NCBI GenBank assembly: GCA_014529385.2 | Contig: CM043969.1 | Location: 70,607,676-70,671,675 of the forward strand | From: Adiantum capillus-veneris | Taxonomy: Eukaryota; Streptophyta; Polypodiopsida; Polypodiales; Pteridaceae | Direction: 5' to 3' | DNA: 64,000 bases | Shown: positions 36,301-46,200 of the stretch, piece by piece | Layout: each line of letters starts with the position of its first letter | Numbering within the stretch: position 1 is the stretch's first letter | The notes under the pieces: model-generated | What the model was told of the DNA's origin: nothing | The model's database searches: none | Seen by the model: only the letters and a program-made list of their open reading frames with translations | Program-made: the position numbers and the translations under genes

Positions 36301-37623
36301 CAGCTTACAGCCATTCTGGAAATCTTCTACATAACAGCCATTTGGATTGAAGCGAACCTGCAAACCCTGCTCAACCATTTGTCCAACAGAAACAAGATTC
36401 TTTGTAATGTTTGGGACATGAAGTACATCTGCTAAGTACTTTGATTTCCCACTCTTCATATTTAGAGGTATGTCCCCTACATGAGCAATGGGGTGAGCTG
36501 TGTCATCTCCTGTCTGCACATAGCCTGACACATCTGGTTTGCGCATATCTCTAAACCACTCTCCACGAGACGTCATGTGATTAGAGGCACCTGAATCCAC
36601 ATACCAAACATCATCTTGGGTGGACTTCTCTGCAGTCATTGTATTCATTACATGTTGCATAACAAACATGCGCTCGTTTTTGCTGTCATCTGCATCTCTG
36701 CTAGTAGATGCATAGTTGCCCTGTTCTCTCTTTCTACTTGCTTTTCCCTTTGGACAGTCACGTGACATGTGACCTCTTTCACCACAAGTCCAACATTCTC
36801 TACTATCTGGAGTATGTTGCTGTCTGCTTGATCCTGCACCACGACCTCTTTGACTCCCCCTGCCTTGAGACTGGTTTCCCCTGCCACCTGTATTGTTTTG
36901 ATTTGATTGACCTTCCAGAAATTGGTCCCTGCAACCCCTTGGGCCTCGACCACGACCTCTACCTCTACCTCTGTTGGAGTTAGAATAGAAGGCATGTTCA
37001 GAATTATTTCTTCCATGAGAAGAAGATGTGTCAAGGTTCTTCTCCTCAAGAATAAGCATAGAAATCAAATCTTGGAACACGGGGATGTCGTCTCTTGTAT
37101 TCATGGAAGACCTAAAATGTACATACTCATCTCCTAGACCATCCAAGCATGCACGGACAATGTCATCGTCTTCCACTGAGACTTTAATAGATCCAAGAGC
37201 CTCAATGATACTCTTGATCTTCAAGGCATAATCATTGATTGAGAGGTTGTTCCTCTTAACCTGATTTAGCTCCGACTTTAGTTGAAGCTTCCTGGCCTTG
37301 GTGTTCACCTCGAACACTCTGCCTAAGTTTCTCCATGCAATGGCGGGGGTTTCAGCATCCTGTAGATAGCCCATCATGCCATCTGTGATGCTCATAGACA
37401 ACCAATACATCACTTTGCTCTGGCCTTGCTGCCAGTCCCTCAAAGCTTTCCTTTGTTCTGCTGTAGCATTTGCCTCGGGAATCTCTGGTTCCTTTTCATT
37501 GTCTCCTTCTACATAGTCCCAATAACCTTTTCCTTTTAGGAAATTTGTTATTCTGAACTTCCATGCAGGGTAGTTATTTTTCTCAAGCTTCTCAGTAACA
37601 ATCTGACTGAAACCGTCAGACAT
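33274..37623 (-). pseudogene. copia E gag-pol polyprotein with two TAG codons
   Basis: A single frame of 1449 codons starts MSDGFSQIVTEKLEKNNYPA (UBN2/DUF4219-type gag), with a Gly/Arg-rich region and knuckle CWTCGERGHMSRDC near 280. The protease WYVDSGASNHMT is near 341. The IN zinc finger has DIWHKRIGHVNEQRLRSM and CAACQFGKQSKGSF. IN core residues lie in HTDVWGP, RSDGGGEYF and QQNGVAERKNR. RT has CKWVYKTKHKADGNIERHKA and IYVDDLIIVG (near 1122), and RNase H has YTDADWAG and LSSTEAEYRGA. Codon 498 (36130-36132, between the H and C ligands of the zinc finger) and codon 1357 (33553-33555, in RNase H) are TAG. Both would be restored by a single T-to-C change to CAG. The frame ends inside the 3' LTR. 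All catalytic motifs are otherwise present, so this is a barely dead copy. Confidence 0.9.
33302..33311 (-). other. copia E polypurine tract
   Basis: The minus strand reads CGAGGGGGAG immediately before the 3' LTR TGTTGAG. Confidence 0.85.
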
Positions 37624-37887
37624 CTTGAAGCACTACGACAAAATAGCTGCAATCTGCAAAAACCTGCAAATCTGCTGAACCTGCTATCGTGGTTCTTGTA
37701 ACGCTTTCTACACTCAACGAGTGTCCACAATCAAGCGTACATACAACCACTGTACTTGTACAGTAAATCTCTGTATACTGCACTTTGGAGACCTGTTCAG
37801 AAACTTTGGAGACCTGTATCTGGTCGTGGATTGTGAACGAAGGGATTGTGATGCTCTTGCTCTCTTAGCCTCTCTTGCCTGCACCAG

Positions 37888-37899
37888 GCTCTGATACCA
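37888..37899 (-). other. copia E primer-binding site (tRNA-iMet)
   Basis: The minus strand reads TGGTATCAGAGC directly after the 5' LTR end. Confidence 0.92.
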
Positions 37900-38221
37900 T
37901 GTAAAGAATGAGGATGCAAGAGAGCTACACAAGACAAGCACAAAGCACACAGAGATGGAAAGCTTCTTCTTCTTCTTCACAGAAAAGAGAGTACAAAATG
38001 ACTAAGTGCTAAAGCTGAAAAGTAGCACATATGTACATGCGGTCACTAAGTGTGAACTCGCTAGAAGCGTACTAGGCTGGCACTATAAGTGTAGTCCAGC
38101 TGTAGAATCACTGGTAGAGATCCTCCGTGTCGGTCACCTAACGCGCCAGTGAGTAAATGCCGTAAGCGGCCAAGACCCGTAGTGGATGCCAGCTCAAGGT
38201 GTAGAGCTCGACATCTCAACA
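37900..38221 (-). repeat. copia E 5' LTR
   Basis: 322 bp, near-identical to 32980-33301. It is followed on its right by the second AAGAT target copy. Confidence 0.95.
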
Positions 38222-38226
38222 AAGAT

Positions 38227-39000
38227 GTCCCTAAGGATAACCAAAGAGAGAAGACAGTGTCCACAAAACCAGCACAAGTAGGAACGGCTATTGCGGCACC
38301 ACTCTCATCCATAGAAGATATGCTAAAAAGGATGAACGACATGATGAACAATATGCAAAAAGCACCTATGAGAGGACCAGGACAAGGGATACCCCTACAG
38401 GGACAACCAATTAGGCCACAAAAATGGTGTACAATCGAGGGAAAATGGACCAACCATGAGACCCATGAGTGCTACTTTAGACCAAAGTATGATGGGAATG
38501 TTCAGTATGTGCCCATGAGGCCACAAGGACAACCCATGTACAGATATCAGCATAATATGGCCTAAGCTCAAAGACCACCAATGGGTATGGAAAGACCTCA
38601 ACCTGTGTTGGGACAACAACCTCCATATTCAGGACATAATGCAGTGCCTGTAAAGTACATGCACTCTGAAGGAGTCATAAATGAACAAGCATTAGTGCCT
38701 GTTACACCCTATGCAGAGCCTAATCCATCTACAGTAATGGTAGAGGGAGATTGGTATAATCTACATCCATCACCAATGGAGGAAACCGTGACTTATGCTC
38801 CACCAGAGCTAGCACCAATGTATTATGTATCTAATCAAGGTGTCAGACCTCCCATGGGAAGACCCATGATGAAGCCTAGAACAGGAAAATGTCATAATTG
38901 TGGTACTGACGACCATTGGAAAAATGAATGTCCAGAGCCGGACAAAAACCTCAAACCAATTGAAGCCTATTGCATACAAAGTTTCAAAAGGGAATAAAAC
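38227..39000 (+). pseudogene. element B gag, C-terminal part with CCHC knuckle
   Basis: It continues in frame from the part left of copia E: VPKDNQREKTVSTKPAQVG, then a Met/Pro/Gln-rich region (MRGPGQGIPLQGQPIRPQKW). A TAA at about 38563, probably from CAA, separates it from RPPMGMERPQPVLGQQPPYS. The zinc knuckle CHNCGTDDHWKNEC is at about 38890-38931, followed by PEPDKNLKPIEAYCIQSFKR and a TAA. Nucleocapsid function is inferred from the knuckle. Confidence 0.8.
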
Positions 39001-41127
39001 TTTCCGGAAGATTTTCCTAAGAATCCTTTGAACAAGGGTAAAACCGTCGTAAACGTAGTCCAAGTGAGGCCTAGTAGCTCATCAGAGAGTGAACCGATTG
39101 TTCCAATCAAGGTAATCACTAGAGCCCAAGCAAAGAAAAAGAAACACAACTCCTTTGATGATGCGGAGAACATGCAAGTTTCTTTTCAAAGAATCAAAAG
39201 GATCAGAATCAAAAGATATGAGATGAGAAAACAAAAACAACGGGTTAAAATCAAAGAGAAAGCAAAAATGCTAACCTAGGACAAGTTGAAAGAAACTGAC
39301 AGTGAATTCAAGGAAACACCCATGAAATCTGGAGGATCCATTCTGGTTTTGATAAAACTTTTGAGACTATCAATGCTGCCTTGGAAGCCTACCAAGCAGG
39401 ACTTAAAGCAGGCCAAAACATGAAAAACAAGTGGAAAAACTATCCATCTCTAGACATGGAAGCAGCGAAGCTGCAAGCTTATCAAAATTTGGTAAGAATC
39501 AGACAAGATGTGCTAGAAAAACAAAAACCCAAGCTTGAAAGTATTGCAAAACCTGAAGAGCTTGCAGTAGAAGAAACAAAAGAAAAATATAATGTGGTAG
39601 CAAAACCCCACCTTGAAACAAATGAACCAGCACTTATAGTGCCTGATAGCGAAGATGCCTTAGACGGAATTCCATTCGTAGAGGAAGATTGGCCAGGACA
39701 CTTATGGAAAAAAGTGAGAGAGATCAATGATGGGAGCCTAACTTTAAAGTCAGTTCCTATAGAGGAAGTCTGGTTGGATAACCTACCTTCTAATATGAAC
39801 ATGGATTTACAATCCTTTTACGAGGATTGCGGATCAGAAGCTTCAGGAATGTCAAAACCATTGACATTAAAAACATTACCTTCTTACTTGGGAGATAACG
39901 AAGGTGAATCCATCATGTGCAAGACCACTCAAGTAAAAAAAGTGGAACAGACCCTAGAAGTAGACAACATTCATTTGATCATGTCCCATCCAATGCACTC
40001 TTACCTTGGGAGAACTGTTAAAACTCAGACCATACTTATGGAACGATTTACAGAAAACCCTAGAGAAGGTGGGGATAATGGGGTTAATCTCGAAGAATTT
40101 GGAAAAAATGAAAAATAAAATGGGAAACAAAGATATTCGATTAGTTTCTATGAACAAGGTCAGAGAATATTATGAAGGGGAAGAAGGAAACACCACCCTC
40201 CCAGTGAAATATAATGACATTGAAACCATGGCAATACTGGATAGTGGAGCTTGCATAGCCATAGCCACGAAAGCAGTATGGGAATCCTGGGGATAGCCAG
40301 CCATCAGACAAACTCAAAGGAAATTGCAGTTGGCTGATGGACACATTGAGAGACCACTAGGGCTGCTTGAAAAAGTGATAGTCAACTCCTGTGGAATTGA
40401 ATATCAACACACTTTTTCCATAGTAGACTTTGGAACAAAACTCAACTATGAAATCATATTGGGAAGACCTTTCATGCGACAGGTATGGCTTATCCAAGAT
40501 TGGGGAAACAACTATCTGTACCTGAAGCAAGTGGTATCTATAACAAGAGTCAATCTAAAAGATCACAAATATAGAGATGTCTTGAAAACACCCATCCAAG
40601 AGTTTGATTTAGTCTCTTTGGCTGAAACTAAACTCCCATCCTGGCTAAACAAAGACACTCCTATTTGGATGTGTGGAGCTTCAGAAAATGGAAGCTTAAG
40701 ACGAGAAGAATGTATCCTAAAAAGGGACTGCACAAACAAAGCCTATGTACTTGAACCCTTTCTAGAACATTTATTTGAGCCATTCGAGTGGCCTCAGATT
40801 TTAGGGACAATGGATGTATGTGTGAATACGTTTATGCCTACTCAATTTTGTAATGAGGATGTCTATGACATAATTCCCATCCAAATGATTTCAATCCTCA
40901 ACATTGAAAACAAAGATGAGGAACCCAAGGACTTGATGAAAGCTCAACAAGTCTTTTCATATCTCTATTACGATGCAACTGATGAGTTAGATGAGCACTC
41001 AGCTACCTCAGAAGCTTCGGGGTCAGAAAAAGAGCATACGAGAGCTAAGTTACTCTTAAAGGGAGGGGAGGAAAAGTTTTTTGACTTTCCAAACCAGAAA
41101 TCAAGAAGAAAAAAATGGTATAAATGA
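39001..41127 (+). pseudogene. element B linker and first protease
   Basis: After gag the frame reads DFPKNPLNKGKTVVNV and VITRAQAKKKKHN, a TRAQ-type signature common before the protease in Tat-like plant gypsy elements. A long charged linker follows (39381-40118, 245 codons). Retropepsin motif 1 is AILDSGACIAIATKAVW at about 40232-40282, and motif 2 is LNYEIILGRPFMRQVWLIQD at about 40441-40500. A frame change near 40118-40130 and a TAG at about 40294 break it. The ORF 40324-41127 continues with an acidic tail to a TGA. No RT is reached before A2 interrupts the element at 41238. Confidence 0.75.
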
Positions 41128-41237
41128 AAGAGAGACATCGAAATTGTGAAAACACGACCTATGTCATTAGTCTCCAGTAAAACACAATTCTTGATGTAGA
41201 TAGATGCTATGATAATGATTGTGTCAAGGACAAAATA

Positions 41238-42832
41238 TGTCATAATAATCAATATCTAATTCTCCTAAATGATTTTCTCATATTAAACTGATCATTTAAT
41301 GTGGGGAAGTGCCAAGGGAGAAAAAGCTAGAATATTGGTTAAGTTAGCAGACCGGCCACAGTAGGGATCCAAAGGAGGGAAAATAGGGATCCAAAGGGGG
41401 GGCCATCTGCAAAAGAGCCATGTGAAACAACAGGCTAAAAAGACCCTAAGGTTCAGCCCATTAAGACTTCCAAAATGCTAAGGTTCCAAAATTCAAAGGT
41501 TGTGTCCAAAGGTCAACCTTAGGGAAAATTGGATGCTTAGTGTGTGTGCCCAAAAAGTCTTTCTGCATCCCTACATGGGAGGGGGCGAGCCCCAAAGCTA
41601 GGGGATGAGAGAGAAAACCACACACACACACACACAGGCTCCCTTTACACAAAGGGAATGAGGGACACATGTCAGCTCCCTAGGCCAGATGCCCACAAGG
41701 TGTGCCCAATTCCTATTGGAAGACCCTTGAAGTGGACCAATGAGAATTAAGCTAGAGTAAATCTAGTTTAATTAATTTAAAAACATTTAATAAAAGAAAC
41801 CAATAAGAATTAAGTGTCCTAGAAGACTATTGGGCAGTCTCCCAAGGGGTCCAATGAGCATTCAGAAGCCCCATGGCTTGCCTGATTCCTATTGGCCAGG
41901 AGGCAAAGGGGTCCAATGAGAGTTTAGTTTAATTATTTAATTATCTAAAGCTCTCACAAAAGGGGAAAGGGGGACACATGTCAGAAGGCTATCACTTATG
42001 CTGCTTAATTCCTATTGGCTTGACCTGGGGAGGTCCAATGAGGAAAAAGCCAGCCTAACTTAGCAGCTAGGGCTCGCCCAAGAGAGAGGGGGGGCTGATT
42101 TTTGGCAGGGCATTCACTCTCACACTCTCACACTTGACCATGTGTGAAGGGAAAACACTCTATCTCCTCCCAAGCTTTAATGGAGAGCTCATCACCTACT
42201 CCAAGCTTGTGAGATAGAAGCCTACATCAACACTCTCTTGGCATGTGGATGCAAATCCAACCAAGAGCCAAGCTTCAATGCATGCTCATCTTCTCTACCA
42301 AGCTAATTACTAAGCTAAGCTATGCTAATATGAGTGATTATGTGAGGAGATGTACTTCTTTCTCGTAAGATACTTCTTTTTCCTCTCAATCTACTCTCAT
42401 ACCCTGCTAGCTCTCACCATCTTCGAAGGTGTGTGAGGTCTTGGGTCTGAGAACGGGGATAATTCAAGTTGTGTTTGATTAAGTGTTTTGCTTGGTGTAT
42501 GAAGCTTCCATCTTCATTGCACTAGCTAGTCTTGAAGGAACACAAAGAATTGTATTGTACAATGTCTCTCTTGATGGGAGAAACCATAATACAAAGCCTT
42601 TTGGAGGGGGGACCGGCTCCATGCAAATCCGGTCCTCAACTGTTGTCAATAGTTTAATTGCTCTCTCTTTTGAAAGTATTGTCGATGCTATCTAACTAGG
42701 TGTTATGCATTTTGTTGCTCTCTCCACCCAAGCACTCTTGTAATTCTCATTAGGAATCTATTCTAATGAAATGCCCACTATGTTCATGCTAATTTCCGCT
42801 ACAAATAAGATTTTAGGCCATTAAATGTTACA
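41238..42832 (+). repeat. A2 5' LTR
   Basis: TGTCATAATAATC...TGTTACA, with short imperfect TG/CA ends. A (CA)n run near 41620 differs by 2 bp from the 3' copy. Substitutions against the 3' LTR are at base 4, in ACAGGCT/ACGGGCT (about 41432), by the CA run, and two near 42700. Confidence 0.96.
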
Positions 42833-42833
42833 T

Positions 42834-42845
42834 TGGTATCAGAGC
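42834..42845 (+). other. A2 primer-binding site (tRNA-iMet)
   Basis: TGGTATCAGAGC lies one base after the 5' LTR. The 400-base leader from here to 43249 shows no other feature. Confidence 0.95.
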
Positions 42846-43249
42846 TCAAGGTTTCTCTTTTCTTGCTCAAGAAGGGAGGTCCTCAAGCTAGCTACAAATG
42901 GTTGGTATTATTAATTGCCTGTGAGTAAGTAGAATAGGGATTTTTCAGCCTTGCAGTGCGCCTGCCTTTGTGCAGTTAACGGGGCATCACCGTCGAGAGC
43001 TATGGTCTTAATAGTGGAGTCCTACGGGGCTTGCCTACGGCTTAACCACTATTGAGCTATTAGAAGCTTGACAGGAGCCGGTGCTGTTTTGGTGTCGAAA
43101 GACCCTCTCTTCTATTCCTTGCAATTAATGGTATTCAAGCCGCGGGTACAGTAGCTTGAGTGCTTTTTCTAAAGGGGTAAAGAGGAGTAGCAACTAGGGC
43201 TTGAAGTGCCAAAGTACACCTAAAAAGTTTACACCTAAAAATTGTTAGA

Positions 43250-46200
43250 ATGGCTGACAATATTAAAGAGAGTGAAATTAATGTTGATAACTTTGATTTT
43301 GCTCATGAGCAAGCTACTAATGATGCTTCAATGCTTGTTAATTATCTTGTTTCTAGGCTTCAACAAGCCATGGGCAATCCATCTCTCCAAAGTGAAGTGC
43401 AACGGCAGCTCCGTGCTCACGGGATTCTCCAAGCTCATCACCATGACGAGAGAACACCTAGGAAGCCTCCTTGTGAGACTACCAAAAGAGGTCTCTCTCC
43501 GATTCGGGAAGAAGAAGAGAATCCATATGAAGGGCTCAAGAACTTACTTCTTGATGATGCATCTCCTTCCCAAAGGAGAACTCAAGAGCCTCCACCGAAG
43601 GAACGAGAAAGAAGCGAGTCTCCCGCCACCTCGGCGGAGATGGCTCCACGAAGACGGCGGGCTAAACGCTCTCCATCACCACCAAAGCGGAGAAGACCAT
43701 CACACTCTTCTCCACGCCATAATTCAAAGAGGGATGATAAAAAGCAAGAGAAGAAAAAGGCGAGAAAGAGGACACCCTCTTCTCCATCTTCTTTATCCTC
43801 TTCCTCTTATGAGAGCTATGGTGAAGACGGCAAAGATCAAGACAAGAAAAAGGCGAGAAAGAGGTCACCCTCTTCTCCACCTTCTTCAAATTCTTCATCT
43901 TCTGAAGAAAGTGATGGTGCAACTTTTGAACCATCAAAAAGAAGAGGCCATAGGAAATCCTATGCCGCATGGAAGAGGTCGTCCAAGCTGAAGAAATTCA
44001 AAGAGGGAGGGAAGAGCATCTCTTTCCTTACCTATGATGGCACCTTCGGTGCTACAGACAAAGTTTTGGCCTTTATCCAGCAATTCGATGCGGCGTTTGG
44101 AGATGAGGGCTTCATGGAGTCCTCTAAGCTACGCCATGTAGCTATGCACTTTCAAAAGTCCGCCAGACAATGGTGGTCTAGCCTACGAGCCAACGGTGAA
44201 GCTCCACGAACATGGAAGGCTTTAAGAGCTTCCATTATGAAGCAGTTTTTGGCCACCGATGCCAAAGACAAAGTACTCACCGAATGGCGAAGCTTAAAGC
44301 TCTCTCCCAATGAATCCATCCACAAATATGTAGACAAGTTTTGGGACCTACAACTCAAAGCCACTGTCTTCAAAAAGTTGGATTTTGGAGAGCAAAAGCA
44401 ACAATTTTGTGCGGGCTTAACCGAAGAAATGGCGGAGTATGTCAACTCCCAAAGGCCACGTACCATATCGGCGGTAATACACCATACTATGGTGGCCTCG
44501 CGAATCAATTTCCAAACGGGGGGTAAAAGAAATAATAAGCCCCCGGAAAACAAAGGTACCAATGAGCCTAAGGGGAAGGACAATGTCCAAAAGTCTCCTA
44601 AGGGCAATTCCAACAAAGCTAAAGAGAAGGGAGTTTACAAAGGAAAGAATAAACTCTCTCCTGAGGAGCTTGAGCGTTATCGTAAAGATAACCGGTGTTT
44701 CAAGTGCGGCGAACAAGGGCATGCGTACCGCGCTTGTCCCCAAAAGAACAACCGCCAAGATCCTCCTAGAGCTTCTTTGGTTGAAATCCAAGAGGAGGAG
44801 ATTCACCAAACTTACCACAAAGGATCTCCTCTATGCCATGCTTGGGGAAAGGTAAGAGAACATGATGCTTTTATTCTCTTTGACCCTGGTTCTACTCACA
44901 ATTTCATATCTATGGAGTTAGCCACCAAGCTAGGCATACAATCCTACGAGATGGGAGATATCCTACCCGCAGACAGTGCCTTCAAGGGGCAAGAAGCTTC
45001 AGTCACTCCCTTAATCGGGAAATTGAGGCTTCATGTCCAAGGCTATGTGGACAAAGAGGATTTCTTTATCTCTCCTCTCAAGCATGAGGATGTAATCCTA
45101 GGGGCACCATGGTTTGACCGTTTGGCTGCCCATGTTAAATTTCCTGAAAGGAGAATCTCCTTTAAGTTCAGGGAAAAGGACATGTATATAGATGCTAGGG
45201 AGATGGGTAACACCATCCCCATTGTACATACACCAGCTTTCAACAAGTCAATAAAGAGCTCTATTTCCGTGTACATGATTTTTGTTAAAGATTCTCAAAA
45301 TGAACCTAATGCTTTAGCAAAAGAAAATAAAAGCAACCAAAAGGAATTAGAGTTATCCAATTTTCTCAAGGGGTTTCAAGATGTCTTTATTGACGACATC
45401 CCTTGTGAGCTACCTCCTAAACGAGGTAATGACGACCATGCAATTGAACTTCTTCCAGGAAGTTCACCGCCTAATAAACCTCCTTATAGAGTTTCTCAAG
45501 CTCAACAAGAGGAGATTATGCGGCAAGTGCATGAGTTAATTGAGAAGGGCATGGTTAGGCCTAGCTCATCTCCATTTTGCTCACCTGTGCTATTAGTGCA
45601 AAAGAAAGACGGCACATATCGTATGTGTGTCAACTATAGAGCACTAAATAGGATCACTATCAAGAATAGGTTTCCCGTTCCACGGGTAGAAGACCTATTT
45701 GATAAGCTACAAGGATCGACCTACTTCAGTAGGATTGACCTAAAAAGTGGCTATCATCAAATAAGGATAGTTGATCAAGACATTGTAAAGACCGCATTTC
45801 GTACTACATTTGGTCTTTACGAATACATTGTCATGCCTTTTGGCTTGACTAATGCACCAGCCACATTTAACCGCTTGATGGAGAAGCTGTTCAGACCTCA
45901 TCGAACCTTCACTGGAGTGTTCTTTGATGATATTATCATCTACTCTAATTCATTAGAGGAACATAAGCAACACCTCCAGGTAATATTTCAAGTTTTAAGA
46001 GAGAATAAACTTTATGTTAATCGAAAGAAAAATGAATTTTTCTTGCAAGAGATTCAATATTTAGGTCACATTATCTCTCAAGATGGAATCCAAATGGATC
46101 CATCCAAATTAGAGGTAATAAAAGGATGGCCTAAACCAAGGAATCTTCATGAACTAAGAAGCTTTATAGGTATGTGTGCATACTATAGACGCTTCATAGA

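Larger units (their letters stand above)
32980..38221 (-). mobile_element. copia E: young Ty1/copia element on the minus strand
   Basis: It is 5242 bp long, bounded by 322-bp LTRs and a perfect AAGAT duplication (32975-32979 and 38222-38226). The PBS is for tRNA-iMet and the PPT is adjacent to the left (3') LTR. The polyprotein order PR-IN-RT-RH is diagnostic of Ty1/copia. The LTRs differ at a single base (A at 33091, G at 38011 region), so insertion is recent, yet the polyprotein carries two in-frame TAG codons. It sits inside element B's gag. Confidence 0.95.

Noticed and set aside
42483-42695. Small ORF repeated at 42483 and 49803
   Set aside because: It is a chance ORF inside the A2 LTR, duplicated only because LTRs are duplicated.
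43662-43970. Minus-strand ORFs inside the A2 gag-pol
   Set aside because: They are shadow frames of the intact plus-strand gene without own motifs or signals.
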